Origin: Methylacidimicrobium sp. B4
GTDB taxonomy: Bacteria > Verrucomicrobiota > Verrucomicrobiia > Methylacidiphilales > Methylacidiphilaceae
DNA length: 64,000 nt
Assembly: GCF_017310545.1 (NCBI RefSeq)
Contig: NZ_CP066203.1
Coordinates: forward strand, 2,108,001-2,172,000
Direction: 5' to 3'
Under the pieces are notes generated by a model, which did no database searches, had not been told where the DNA came from, and worked only from the letters and a program-made list of their open reading frames with translations. Shown piece after piece: positions 7,913 through 18,500 of the stretch. Every line of letters begins with the position of its first letter. Positions within the stretch are counted from its first letter, which is position 1. The translations under genes and the position numbers were made by a program.

Positions 7913-9502
7913 ATGCCTCCCGGCAGCCTATACAGCGTGAAGAGGAAGAGGACGCATTGCTCAGGGTCGCACCGTGGCATTGCGGCGCTTGCCGGGATGC
8001 TCCTTGGCCCGATTCTCGCTGCTGGACCCGCCTTCGCGCAGACGGAACCTGGTATGGAAAAGGCGCGGTTGGCTCACCCGGCTCAAGCGCTCCCGCCCTA
8101 TCAGCAGCCCGTCCAAGGGCGTCCCGCGCCCGGCAACGCCCCTCCGCTCGAGACGCTGCTGGAGGCGGTTTCTCCGATCGCCGCCAAACGGTCGGATCCG
8201 AAGGCGCTCGACCTGGCCGCCTGCTACCAGATGGCGGCGGTCCGCTGGGACCAGCTCAAGATCGACTACCAGACCCTGCGCGCGCAGCAGGCGGTAGTGA
8301 CGCAAACCCTATCGGCGTTCTTCCCGCAGTTTTCCTGGGAAAATTTTCAAAGCTTCCAGAACACGACGGGGGTCATTCCCACGGTCAGCGGAGTGGCCGT
8401 GGGAACCTCCCAGGGCTACTTCTCCTTCAACGGGATCAACACGACCTGGCTTCTCTTCGATAGCCTGAGGCAGCAGAACCGGGTGGCCGCGGCTCGGGCG
8501 GATGCGGCCGCCCAATCCTACACGCTGCAGCGGGACTACCAGATGCTCTACCTCAATGTCGCCCAGGCGTTCTATCAGGAGCTCAACTATGAGGGGAGCG
8601 TCTCTATCCTCGAAGATCAGATCGCCGCTCTGCAGGGCCTCGTGACCGAGCTCGAATATCGGCTCAAGATCGGAAGGTCCCGACCCGCCGATGTCTTCCA
8701 GGCCCAAGCGAATCTCGCCGCGGCGGTCGCCCAGCGGGAGGGATATATCGGCTTGATGAATCAGTACAAGGCGACCCTCAACTACTACCTGGGCATTGGC
8801 CTGGAGAAGATCGACCTCAAGGAGACGCAGCCCTTTCCCGGGTCGCAGGCCTTGGAAGACTACCTGGTCCACGTGGGAAGCCGTCCGGACGTTCTCGCGC
8901 AGCTTCAGCTCCTGCGGGCGCAGAAGGCGGCGCTCGCGGTTGCCATTGGGAACTTTGGCCCACGGGCGGGGCTATCGGGGAGCTACTTCTTGAGCCATCA
9001 GCCGGATTCACCGGTGCTCTGGACGGTCAACATCGTGGCGACGATGCCGCTTTTTACCGGGGGACTCCTCACGTCCACCGTCCGGGAGGAGCGGGCGCTC
9101 GTCCATGTCGCCGAGCTCCAGGTGGAGAATTTGAAGCGGACCGCCGACCAGAACCTTCGGATCGCCTTTGCTCTGTTCAACGCAGCGGTGGAGCAGGTCC
9201 TCCAGTATCGCGAGCAGGTCGAGGTCTCGGCACTCTACTATGCGGCGCAGCGAGACGACTTCCAGCGCGGGGTCGCCCAGCTCCTCGATGTCCTCGTGGC
9301 CCTGAACACCTATCAGCAGTCGCGCCTCTCCCTGCATCAGAACGAGATGAACGCCCGGTATCAATTGGTGAACCTCTTCGTCCAGGCGGGCCTGACCCCG
9401 ACCAACATCGAGGCCACGGGCCTTCCCGTGCAGAACATCCTTCGCACCGGCCCGCCCGTGGGTCCAGGCAACCCGCCGGCGCTCAAGGCTTCCCTACCGT
9501 AG
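7913..9502 (+). CDS. TolC-family outer membrane efflux protein (copy 1)
   Basis: A signal peptide (hydrophobic core after KRKRTHCSGSHRG, cleavage after AFA) is followed by a proline-rich linker and a TolC-type alpha-helical barrel with the usual internal repeat. Conserved features include LLFDSLRQQNRVAAARA and, near the C-terminus, AQLLDVLVALNTYQQSR. It should form the trimeric outer-membrane duct of a tripartite exporter. The ATG at 7913 follows GAGGGA; a GTG at 7829 or 7937 cannot be excluded. The next gene, 6 bp downstream, is a close paralogue. Two RND pumps lie 3 kb further on the same strand. Confidence 0.9.
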   Translation: MPPGSLYSVKRKRTHCSGSHRGIAALAGMLLGPILAAGPAFAQTEPGMEKARLAHPAQALPPYQQPVQGRPAPGNAPPLETLLEAVSPIAAKRSDPKALDLAACYQMAAVRWDQLKIDYQTLRAQQAVVTQTLSAFFPQFSWENFQSFQNTTGVIPTVSGVAVGTSQGYFSFNGINTTWLLFDSLRQQNRVAAARADAAAQSYTLQRDYQMLYLNVAQAFYQELNYEGSVSILEDQIAALQGLVTELEYRLKIGRSRPADVFQAQANLAAAVAQREGYIGLMNQYKATLNYYLGIGLEKIDLKETQPFPGSQALEDYLVHVGSRPDVLAQLQLLRAQKAALAVAIGNFGPRAGLSGSYFLSHQPDSPVLWTVNIVATMPLFTGGLLTSTVREERALVHVAELQVENLKRTADQNLRIAFALFNAAVEQVLQYREQVEVSALYYAAQRDDFQRGVAQLLDVLVALNTYQQSRLSLHQNEMNARYQLVNLFVQAGLTPTNIEATGLPVQNILRTGPPVGPGNPPALKASLP

Positions 9503-9508
9503 TGGATC

Positions 9509-11098
9509 ATGAACGCAAGCGGGGGAGGAAGCATCGGCCTCTGGAGAGGGGCGAAACAGAAGCGCGAGAAGCAGGCGCTTGGCGTCGGAGCCCTCTGCCT
9601 GCTCAGCCTGCTTCCCTGGCCGGTCTTGGCGCAATCGCAGGAGAAGGCGGAACACGAGCGACCGGGCTGGCCCCTTCGTGCGCTCCCGGCTCAGGCGCAG
9701 CCGGAGCCCGGCCGCCCCGCCGTTTCGAACATGCCTTCCTTTGACATGCTGCTGCAAGCCGTCTCTCCCATTGCCGCAAAACGGGAGGATCCCAAGGCGA
9801 TCGACCTGTCAGAATGCTACCGGCTGGCGGCGATCCGCTGGGATCAGCTGAAGATCGATGATCAGACCGTCCGCGCCCAGCAGGCGGTGGTGGCCCAGGC
9901 CCAGTCGGCCTTCGCACCACAATTTTCCTGGCAGAACGAGCAGAGCTTTCAGAACACCACGGGGGTCATTCCGGTCGTTGGTGGGGTTGCCGTGGGACAA
10001 TCGGGCGGCTACTTCTCCTTCAACTCGATCAACTCGACCTGGCTCCTCTTCGATAGCATGCGTCAGCAGAACCGGGTGGCCGCGGCCCGGGCGACCGCTT
10101 CGGCGCAGACCTACACGATGGCGTGGGACTACCAGAACCTCTACTTGAACGTCGCGCAGGGGTTTTATCAGGAGCTCAATTACGAAGGCAGCGTCAGGAT
10201 CCTCGAAGATCAGATCGCCATTTTGCGCGACCTCGTCAACGAGCTCCAGTATCGATTCAAGGTGGGCCGGTCTCGTCCCGCTGACGTCTTTCAAGGGCAG
10301 GCGAACCTGGCGGCTGCGGTCGCTGCGCGCGAAGGTTACGTCGGGTTGATGAACCAGTACAAGGCGGTGCTCAACTACTACCTGGGGATCGGTCCGGAGA
10401 GGATCGACCTCAAGGAGAGCCAAGCGTTTCCCGGACCGCAAACCCTGGAAGACTACCTGGCGCATGTGGGGAGCCGACCGGACATCCTGGCCCAGGTGCA
10501 GCTCCTGCGCTCCCAGAAAGCGACGCTGGCGGTCGCCATCGGCGAGTTCGGCCCTCGCACGGCCCTCACCGGCACCTACTTCTTGAGCCACCAGCCCGAT
10601 TCGCCGGTCGTCTGGAACACCAATATCGTGACGACGATGCCGCTCTTTACGGGCGGGCTCTATACCGGGTATGTCCGCCAGGAGCGGGCGCTCGTTCACT
10701 CGGCCGAGCTCCAGGTAGAGAATTTGAAGCGCACGGCCGATCAGAGCCTCCGGATCGCCTTCGCCCTGTTCAACGCGGCGGTAGGGCAGGTGCTCCAGTA
10801 CCGGGAGCAGGTCGAGGTTGCGGCGCTCTACTTCGCCGCCCAGCGGCACGACTTTCAGCGGGGGGTGGCGCAGCTCCTCGATGTGCTGGTGGCCCTCAAT
10901 ACCTACCAGCAGGCCAGGCTGTCGCTTCATCAGAACGAGATGAACGCCCGGTATCAACTGGTGAATCTCTTCGTTCAGGCGGGACTGGCCGAAGGAAACT
11001 GGAATCGCACGGGACTTCCGCTTCATGATATGCTCCAGACAAGCTCACCCTCCGGCCCTGGCGTACCGCCGGTAATGCCGGTGTCGGCTCCGCAATAG
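9509..11098 (+). CDS. TolC-family outer membrane efflux protein (copy 2)
   Basis: This 529-residue protein is a tandem paralogue of the preceding gene: the two can be aligned along nearly their whole length with long identical blocks (for example VENLKRTADQ and AQLLDVLVALNTYQQ). They differ mainly in the signal peptide and proline-rich N-terminus. The signal peptide ends near VLAQ. Only 6 bp separate it from copy 1, so the two are probably one transcript. The pair could serve the two RND pumps downstream one to one, or form mixed trimers. An ECF sigma factor gene begins within about 30 bp downstream. Confidence 0.9.
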   Translation: MNASGGGSIGLWRGAKQKREKQALGVGALCLLSLLPWPVLAQSQEKAEHERPGWPLRALPAQAQPEPGRPAVSNMPSFDMLLQAVSPIAAKREDPKAIDLSECYRLAAIRWDQLKIDDQTVRAQQAVVAQAQSAFAPQFSWQNEQSFQNTTGVIPVVGGVAVGQSGGYFSFNSINSTWLLFDSMRQQNRVAAARATASAQTYTMAWDYQNLYLNVAQGFYQELNYEGSVRILEDQIAILRDLVNELQYRFKVGRSRPADVFQGQANLAAAVAAREGYVGLMNQYKAVLNYYLGIGPERIDLKESQAFPGPQTLEDYLAHVGSRPDILAQVQLLRSQKATLAVAIGEFGPRTALTGTYFLSHQPDSPVVWNTNIVTTMPLFTGGLYTGYVRQERALVHSAELQVENLKRTADQSLRIAFALFNAAVGQVLQYREQVEVAALYFAAQRHDFQRGVAQLLDVLVALNTYQQARLSLHQNEMNARYQLVNLFVQAGLAEGNWNRTGLPLHDMLQTSSPSGPGVPPVMPVSAPQ

Positions 11099-11125
11099 GC
11101 GATCTTTCCCTTCTTGCGACAGGGA

Positions 11126-11776
11126 ATGATCGGGAGGAATCACGACGCCCGGAACATGGGCGTGATATCTGCCTCCCGCGGAGCAAAAAAGGCCGGAAGC
11201 AAAAACGTGGTGGAGGAAGAATCCGAAGACATTGCGCTCATGGCGAAGATCGCCAAGGGCGACGATGAGGCCTTCCGAAGGCTCATCGAGCGCCATGAGC
11301 TTGCCGTTTTCGGCGCCGCGGTCAAGATGCTGCAAGACCGCTTCGTCGCAGAAGAGATCACGCAAAAGGTCTTCCTGCGCGTCTATTGGGCGGCCACGCG
11401 GTATCGACCGACCGCGAAGTTCCGCACCTGGCTCTTCACGATCTTGCGGCGGCTTGTCCTGAACGAGCTGCGCCGTTGCTCCTCCTCCGCACTCGTTTTT
11501 ACCGGCGAGGATCCATGGGAGGGGGCTCCCTCCGCCTCTCCCCGCTCTCCCGCGGATCTGCTCGAGGACAAGGAGCGGCTTGAGCTGGTCGAGCGCGCCA
11601 TCGCCTCCCTGCCTCCGAAGCAGCGGCTCGCGGTGGTCTTAAAGAGCTACGACGATCTCTCCTACGAGGAGATCGGACGGGTCCTCGGGCTCTCGCTGAG
11701 CGCGACCCGCGCCCTGCTCTTTCGCGCTCGGGAAAGCTTGCGCAAGACCTTGTCGTTCCTCAGGGAAAGCCGTTGA
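11126..11776 (+). CDS. ECF-type RNA polymerase sigma factor
   Basis: Region 2 is recognisable (DEAFRRLIERHE, then EEITQKVFLRVYWAA, then KFRTWLFTILRRLVLNELRR), followed by a linker and region 4 (LPPKQRLAVVLKSYDDLSYE, then a helix-turn-helix with SLSATRALLFRARESLRK). This is a group IV sigma-70 factor. Starts at 11114 (TTG), 11126 (ATG) and 11156 (ATG) are all possible; 11126 follows AGGGA. It sits between the TolC pair and the RND pumps. No anti-sigma factor is recognisable beside it; the following gene encodes a short secreted protein rather than a zinc-finger or membrane anti-sigma protein. Confidence 0.92.
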   Translation: MIGRNHDARNMGVISASRGAKKAGSKNVVEEESEDIALMAKIAKGDDEAFRRLIERHELAVFGAAVKMLQDRFVAEEITQKVFLRVYWAATRYRPTAKFRTWLFTILRRLVLNELRRCSSSALVFTGEDPWEGAPSASPRSPADLLEDKERLELVERAIASLPPKQRLAVVLKSYDDLSYEEIGRVLGLSLSATRALLFRARESLRKTLSFLRESR

Positions 11777-11850
11777 GCGAAGCCATCCGGGTGGCGGGTG
11801 CCTCGTTTTCCCTCCTTTCCCTCGGGGAAGGAACGGGTTAGACTGGTTTC

Positions 11851-12198
11851 ATGCCGGCCAAACGATGCTTCCTTCCCCTTTCGATCCTCTTTGCCGTCTT
11901 CTGCTCATGCCTCGCTTTGTCCTCCCCAGGCGTGCGGGCGGCAAGCCGGGCCCCTGTCTCCTCCGAAGGCGCTCCGGCGGGGATGGCCCTATGGAAGACC
12001 TACCCGGAGGGAGGAGGGTATTTCCAGCAGCGCCAGGACGCGCCGATCATCGTCATTCCGGGCCCTCCTCGACTGCCGGTTCCGGCGGCTCCCGAAGGAG
12101 CGGTGGGTCAACATGGGAGAATACCGCGACAGAAGGTCGTGCCTTCTTTCATTCCGAACGAGGCGATGGAGACCGGAGCCTTTTCCGGCGGCCTGTAG
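11851..12198 (+). CDS. Small secreted protein of unknown function
   Basis: The 115-residue product has a clear signal peptide (KR, then a hydrophobic stretch, with cleavage near VRA-AS) and a mature part of about 85 residues rich in Pro and Gly (YPEGGGYFQQRQDAP, then IIVIPGPPRLPVP). No cysteine remains after cleavage and no family was recognised. It lies 74 bp after the sigma factor and 165 bp before the first RND pump on the same strand, so it may belong to an envelope-stress or efflux unit. No strong ribosome binding site is visible, which lowers confidence. Confidence 0.5.
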   Translation: MPAKRCFLPLSILFAVFCSCLALSSPGVRAASRAPVSSEGAPAGMALWKTYPEGGGYFQQRQDAPIIVIPGPPRLPVPAAPEGAVGQHGRIPRQKVVPSFIPNEAMETGAFSGGL

Positions 12199-12363
12199 CG
12201 GGCATCCGTCGGTCGTAGGCAGGCGCCCCGATCCTCCGCGACATCCGCTCGCTTGGGCGGTTCCATCCTTTGAGATCCACAGGCACGCGGCTGTGGCATC
12301 GCGAGACAGATCCTCCCCGGGAAGAGGCATCGGGCCACTGACTGCAAGGGATGGGATATCCAG

Positions 12364-15300
12364 ATGACTCTCTCCGATCTCTCCATTCGTCGGCCTGTCT
12401 TCGCGTGGATGCTCATGGCCGGACTCCTCATCTTCGGGGCGATCTCCCTCGGCCGGCTCGGAGTGAGCGATCTCCCGGAGATCGACTTCCCCGTATTGAC
12501 GATCAACCTCCAGTGGGCGGGCGCAGCACCCGAAATCATGGAGACGGCGATCGTCGATCCCATCGAGGAAGCCGTGATCTCCGCCCAGGGGCTGCGGAAC
12601 ATCACTTCCTTCATCGAGCAGGGACAGGCGTCGATCATCCTCGAGTTCGACCTCGGGCGACCGATCGACGCGGCCCTGACCGAGGTCCAATCGAAGGTCA
12701 GCTCGGTCAAGCTCCCCTACGATACGACGACGCAGGCGGCGACGCAGACCGTCCAGCCCGTCGCGCAGCCGATCCTCACCAAGGACAATCCGGAAGAGCA
12801 GCCGATCCTGATCCTTTCGGTATCGGGGAAGGACAAGACGCTGCATGACCTGGTGACCTACGTCGATCTGGTCCTGCACGATGAGTTCCAGATCGTCCCC
12901 GGGGTCGGGGAGATCGTGCTGGCCGGCTACAACGTCCGCAACCTGCGGGTCTGGGTCGACAACGAGAAGCTCAAGCCGCTCCAGCTCACCCTGCTCGACG
13001 TGCAGACGGCACTGCAGCAGGAGCAGGTGGAGGTTGCGGCCGGCTACCTCGAAAACTCCCGGCGGGAGATGAACGTCCGGGCGATGGGGGAAGGGCTGAC
13101 CCCGGAAGCGGTAGGCGACATCCAGATCAAGAGACGAGGAACCGAGCTCGTCTATCGGTCCCCCATTCACATCAAGGATATCGGGCGGGTGGAGGATGGG
13201 CTCGATGATATTCGGCGGATCGCCGTCACTGGCGGCCATCCGGTCGTGGGACTCGGCATCAAGAAGCAACCGGGGGCTAATTCGGTGGCGGTCGCGCGGG
13301 CGGTCAAGCAGAAGCTCGAGGAAGTCAAGCGTCATCTGCCGCCGGGATTCGAGGTCAGGGTCGCCTATGACCGGACGCACCATATCGAGGAGGCGATCCA
13401 GGAGACCCTCTTTACCCTGCTCCTGTCGGCCCTGGTGACGGCCTTCGTCTGCTATCTTTTCTTGGGGACATGGAGCTCTACCCTCAATGTCCTCCTCTCG
13501 ATTCCCACCTCGGTGCTCGGGACCTTCATCATCCTCTACTTTCTGGGCTTCACCCTCAACTTCTTCACCCTTCTCGGCCTCTCCCTGGCGATCGGCATCA
13601 TCGTCGACGACGCGATCATGGTCCTGGAGAACATCGTCCGCCACAGGGAAATGGGCCAGGGCAGGGTGCGCGCCGCCCAGATCGGTGCCCGGGAAATTAC
13701 CTTCGCGGCCGTCGCCGCCACGGTGGCGATCGTGGCCATCTTCCTGCCGGTCGCCTTCATGCGCGGGATCGTCGGGAAATACTTCTATCAATTCGGGGTC
13801 ACCATCACCGCCGCCGTCGCGCTCTCCCTCCTCGAGGCGATTACCCTGACTCCGATGCGCTGCTCGCAGCTGCTCGAGGATCCGAGCCATCGCCGGAGGC
13901 TTGCGTGGCTCATGGACCAGATCTTTCACGGGCTTTCGCGGATCTACCGGTTCTTCCTGCGCATCTGCGTCGATCACTCCTGGCTCATCCTGCTGGCGGC
14001 GGCGGCCCTCTTCGCCCTCTCCCTGCGCTTCCTTGCGCTGCTTCCCAAGGAGCTGATCCCCGCGCAAGACGAATCCTCGTTCCTCGTGCGCATCCAGACG
14101 CCGGTCGGCTCCTCGATCCATTACACGCAAAAGAAGCTAGAAGAGTGCGAGGCGATCATCGCGACCCACCCGGAGGTGGAGCGGGCCTTTGGAGAGGTCG
14201 GCGGATTCATTCAACGCACGGGGGCGAGCGATGGCAACCTGATCGATGCCCAGGTCAACGTGGGCACAGTCTATGTGACGCTCAAGCCCAAGGGAGAGCG
14301 AAAGCTGACCCAGCAAGAGATCGGGGATCGGCTGCGGACGGAGCTCACCAAGCTCGGGGGCCTCAAGGTGGCCCTCCAGGATCTCTCGATCCGGGGATTC
14401 ACCACGGGGCGCGGGTTCCCGATCGAGTTCTCGGTGCGCGGGCGCGACTACAAGGTGCTCCGGGAGCAGGTCGCCAAGATCACCGACCAGATGCGAAAAT
14501 CGGGCGACTTCGTCGATCTTGATTCCGATTTCCGGGACGGAATGCCGGAGGTGCGCGTCTTCCCCGACCGCTTCGCCGCCAACGCCTGTGCCATGCCGAT
14601 TCAAAACATCGCCAACACAGTGGCCGTCGCGATCGGAGGCGTGGCCCAGAGCCAGTTCACCAACGGAGATCGGCGCTACGACATCCGGGTCCGCCTGGAG
14701 GGGGGAGAGCGCGTGAAGCCCGAGGATATCCAGAAGCTCTTTGTCCGGACCAACTCGAACGAGTATATGCCGATCACCTCGGTGGCTCATTTCGAGACCG
14801 TCCCGACCTATCAGACGCTCGGACGACGGATGCGGGAGAGGGCGATCACGGTCTTTGCCAACGTCGCTCCCGGGAAGTCGCAGGCAGCGGCTCTGGCCGA
14901 AGCGCGGAAGATCGCCAACAAGGAGGTCCTCCGCGGCTACCGGGTCTACTGGAGCGGCGGGGCCGCCGCCTTCGAGGAGACCTTCGGCAGCCTCGAGTTC
15001 GCTCTCTGGGTGGGGATCGTGATCGCCTACATGGTGCTCGCTTCTCAGTTCAACAGCTTCATCCATCCCTTGACCGTCTTGCTGGCACTCCCCTTTAGCT
15101 TGAGCGGGGCGCTGCTCGCGCTCTCTCTCACGCACCAGTCGATCAATCTCTACAGCATGATCGGCCTGGTCCTGCTGATGGGCATCGCAAAGAAGAACTC
15201 GATCCTGCTCGTCGAATTTGCGAACCAGAAGCGGCAGCGTGACGGCCTTCCGGTTCGGGAAGCGCTCCTGGAAGCGGGGCCGATCCGCCTCCGTCCGATT

Positions 15301-15573
15301 CTGATGACCTCCGTCGCGACGCTGGCGGCAGCCCTCCCACCGGCTCTGGCGATCGGACCGGGCTCCGAGAGCCGGATCCCCATGGCGATCACGATCCTGG
15401 GAGGGGTGAGCGTTTCCACCTTCTTTACGCTCTTCGTGGTCCCGGCGGCCTATCGCGTGCTGGCCCGCCTGGAACGACCACCGCGGCGGCCTCCTTCTCC
15501 GGACCGGGAGAGGCCGGCTCGGGTGGTCTGGGAGCCTGCGGAGGCCCCGCAGAGCCCGGACGGCATTCCATGA
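12364..15573 (+). CDS. RND-family efflux permease (copy 1)
   Basis: The 1069 residues fit the AcrB/MdtB length and architecture: 12 membrane helices with two large periplasmic loops. The proton-relay residues are present: Asp415-Asp416 in GIIVDDAIMVLEN and Lys944-Asn945 in AKKNSILLVEF, equivalent to AcrB D407/D408 and K940. It should be a proton-driven inner-membrane pump for hydrophobic compounds rather than a metal-specific CusA type. The stop overlaps the start of the second RND gene by 4 bp. No periplasmic adaptor gene is adjacent. The 165 bp upstream show no recognisable element. Confidence 0.93.
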   Translation: MTLSDLSIRRPVFAWMLMAGLLIFGAISLGRLGVSDLPEIDFPVLTINLQWAGAAPEIMETAIVDPIEEAVISAQGLRNITSFIEQGQASIILEFDLGRPIDAALTEVQSKVSSVKLPYDTTTQAATQTVQPVAQPILTKDNPEEQPILILSVSGKDKTLHDLVTYVDLVLHDEFQIVPGVGEIVLAGYNVRNLRVWVDNEKLKPLQLTLLDVQTALQQEQVEVAAGYLENSRREMNVRAMGEGLTPEAVGDIQIKRRGTELVYRSPIHIKDIGRVEDGLDDIRRIAVTGGHPVVGLGIKKQPGANSVAVARAVKQKLEEVKRHLPPGFEVRVAYDRTHHIEEAIQETLFTLLLSALVTAFVCYLFLGTWSSTLNVLLSIPTSVLGTFIILYFLGFTLNFFTLLGLSLAIGIIVDDAIMVLENIVRHREMGQGRVRAAQIGAREITFAAVAATVAIVAIFLPVAFMRGIVGKYFYQFGVTITAAVALSLLEAITLTPMRCSQLLEDPSHRRRLAWLMDQIFHGLSRIYRFFLRICVDHSWLILLAAAALFALSLRFLALLPKELIPAQDESSFLVRIQTPVGSSIHYTQKKLEECEAIIATHPEVERAFGEVGGFIQRTGASDGNLIDAQVNVGTVYVTLKPKGERKLTQQEIGDRLRTELTKLGGLKVALQDLSIRGFTTGRGFPIEFSVRGRDYKVLREQVAKITDQMRKSGDFVDLDSDFRDGMPEVRVFPDRFAANACAMPIQNIANTVAVAIGGVAQSQFTNGDRRYDIRVRLEGGERVKPEDIQKLFVRTNSNEYMPITSVAHFETVPTYQTLGRRMRERAITVFANVAPGKSQAAALAEARKIANKEVLRGYRVYWSGGAAAFEETFGSLEFALWVGIVIAYMVLASQFNSFIHPLTVLLALPFSLSGALLALSLTHQSINLYSMIGLVLLMGIAKKNSILLVEFANQKRQRDGLPVREALLEAGPIRLRPILMTSVATLAAALPPALAIGPGSESRIPMAITILGGVSVSTFFTLFVVPAAYRVLARLERPPRRPPSPDRERPARVVWEPAEAPQSPDGIP

Positions 15574-18500
15574 ACGTGCCCGAGCTTGCGATCCGTCGAC
15601 CGGTTGCCGCATGGATGCTCATGGCATCCCTGGTCTTTTTCGGCATTCTCTGCCTCTTTTCCCTCGGGATCAGCCGGCTTCCGGATGTGACCTACCCGGT
15701 CTTGACCGTCGTCGCCCAGTGGCCCGGCGCCTCTCCCGAGGTCATGGAAGCCGAGGTCGTCGACCCGTTGGAAGAGGTGCTCATGTCGGTGCAGGGGATC
15801 CGGGACGTCACGAGCACGATCATGCAGGGTGTCGCGCGGATTCAGCTCGATTTTCGCTTGGACCGGGATATCGACGCGGCCCTGCAGGAGACCAATTCCA
15901 GGATCCGGTCGGTGCAGCTCCCCTACAACGTGGATCCCCCCGTGATCTTCAAGGTCAATCAGAACGACTCCCCGATCCTCTGGCTTGCGGTCACCTGGGA
16001 TCGGCCGTTGAAGGACATCATCCGCTATGTGGATACGCGCGTTCGCGACAAGTTTTCCTTGGTACAGGGGGTCGGCGACATCCAGCTCGGCGGGTGGACG
16101 GATCGGAGCTTTCGCGTCTGGCTTGATCGGAACAAGCTGGCGCAATATCAGGTCGCTCCCAACGACGTCCTCAACCTCTTCCGGGCCGAATACCAGGAGA
16201 CCGCTTCCGGCTACCTGGAAGGTGCGAACAACGAGATCAACGTCCGGGTGATGGGCGAGGTGCGGTCGCCGGAGGAGATGGGGGGGTTAGCACTCAACCA
16301 TCGAGGAGGGTCGGGGGGGGCGAACCTTCCGCCCTTGACCGGCATTGCCTCCGCCCAGGGCGGAATGGCGGGGGCTGCGGGGACGACCAGCTATGCGACG
16401 AACACGCTCAGCAATGTGCGGGGCCCGGCCGACTCGTTCACCCCGCTGGCGCAGGTTGCGCGGCCTGAGGACGGTCTCATGGATCCGCGCCGCTTCGCGC
16501 GGAGCGACGGAGTTCCCTCCGTCGGCTTGGGTCTGCAAAAGCTGCGCGGGTACAACGAGATCGAAGTGGCCAACTCGGCCAAGCGGATCATGGCGGAGAT
16601 CAAGCCCGACCTGCCGTCCGGAATGACGATCGGTACCCGTTACGACTCTGCGGTCTTCACGGCCGAGGCGATCCGGGAGACCGCCTTCACCCTTCTCTTT
16701 TCCATTGGCGTGACCACCCTCGTCTGCCTCGCCTTTCTGGGCTCCTTTCGGACCACGGTGAACGTGCTCTTCTCGATCCCGATCTCGATTCTCGGGAGCT
16801 TCATCTTCTGCCGGGCGATGGGCTTTACCCTCAATTTCTTTACGCTTCTAGCACTCTCGATGGCGGTCGGCATCGTGATCGACGATTCGATCATGGTCCT
16901 GGAGAATATCACCCGCCACCACCGGCTCGGTAAGAGCCCGGAGCGCTCCGCCCTCGACGGAACCCGCGAGATCTTCTTCGCAGCCTCCGCTGCCACCTTG
17001 ACGATCGTTTCGGTCTTTGCCCCGATCGCCTTCCTGGGAGGAGTCGTGGGCAAGTTCCTCTTCCAGTTCGGTGCGGTGATCTCCTGCGCGGTGCTCATCT
17101 CCCTCCTGGAGGCGCTCACGCTCGCTCCGATGCGCTGTGCCGAGTTCGTGAGCGGGGCACGTGGGCCCGGACCGGTCGAAAACTGGCTCGAAGGTGTCTA
17201 TCAGAAGATGGGGAGGGTCTATCGAGGCTTTCTTGGCTTCGCCCTCCGTCGCCGGTGGCTCGTCGTCCTCGCCTCCTTCGCGCTCTTCTTTCTCTCCCTT
17301 CGCGTCTTCCCCCTGCTGCACCGCGAGCTCGCTCCGTCGGAGGATCTCGGCATGGCCCTGCTCCGGATCGAAACGCCGGTGGGGAGCTCGCTGGAGTATA
17401 CGAGCAATCGGGTCCAGAAGCTGGAAGCCTATCTCAAGAGCCAGCCGCCGGTCGCTCACTTCTTCACGACGGTGGGCGGCTATTCCGGGGGCGAGGTGAA
17501 CCGCGGAGCGATCTTCGTGACGCTCCAGCCGCGGAAGGAGAGGAAAGAGCGACTTCAGGAGATCATCCGCACATGGAGAAAGGAGTTCAAGAAGCCCGTA
17601 TACGGCGATCTCCACATCAAGGTGATCGATATCAGTCAGAGCGCCTTCAGCAGCAAGCGCGGGACCAATATCGAGCTCTCGCTGCGCGGCTCGGACTACG
17701 CCGTGCTTCAGGCACGGGCGGAGACCATCCTCCATCAGATGGAGGCGACGGGCTATTACACCGACCTGGATACCGACTACCGGACGGGAATGCCCGAGCT
17801 CGAGGTGATCCCCGATCGGCAAAAAGCCGCGGAATCGAACATCAGCATGCAGACGCTCGCCGATGTGATCGGGACTGCAATCGGAGGGATGCGCCAAGGG
17901 CAATATACCAACCGGGAAGACAACCGCCGCTACGACGTGCGCATTCGGCTCGAGCCCGGCCAGTGGCGGGAGCCGGAGGATGTGGCCAACCTTCCCCTCT
18001 GGTCGGGCTACGGTGGGGAGATGATCCGGCTCAAGGACATTGCGGAATTGCGCGTGGTGCCGAAGCTGCTCGACATCACTCGGGAAAACCGGAGGCGGGC
18101 GATTACCCTCTTCGCGAACGTGAAGCCCGAGGTTTCCCAGGCGAAGGCGCTGGATACCGCCTTGGCAATCTGCCAGAAGGAGCTTCCTCCGGGCTACAGC
18201 GTCGAGCCGACCGGGAGCAGCCAGACCGCGAAAGAGACCTTTGCTTCCTTCCCGGTGACCTTCGCCCTGGGAATCCTCCTGGCGTACATGCTCCTGGGCG
18301 CTCAGTTCAACAGCTTCCTCTATCCGCTGGTGGTGCTGGTGGCGATTCCCTTTTCCCTGGTCGGTGCCTTTCAGGGCCTCTACCTCACCGGGATGTCGCT
18401 CAACATCTACAGCGGGATCGGCATCATTCTCCTCGTAGGTCTCGCCATGAAGAACTCGATCCTCCTGGTTGAGTTTTTCAACAAGAAGCGCTTCGAGGAG

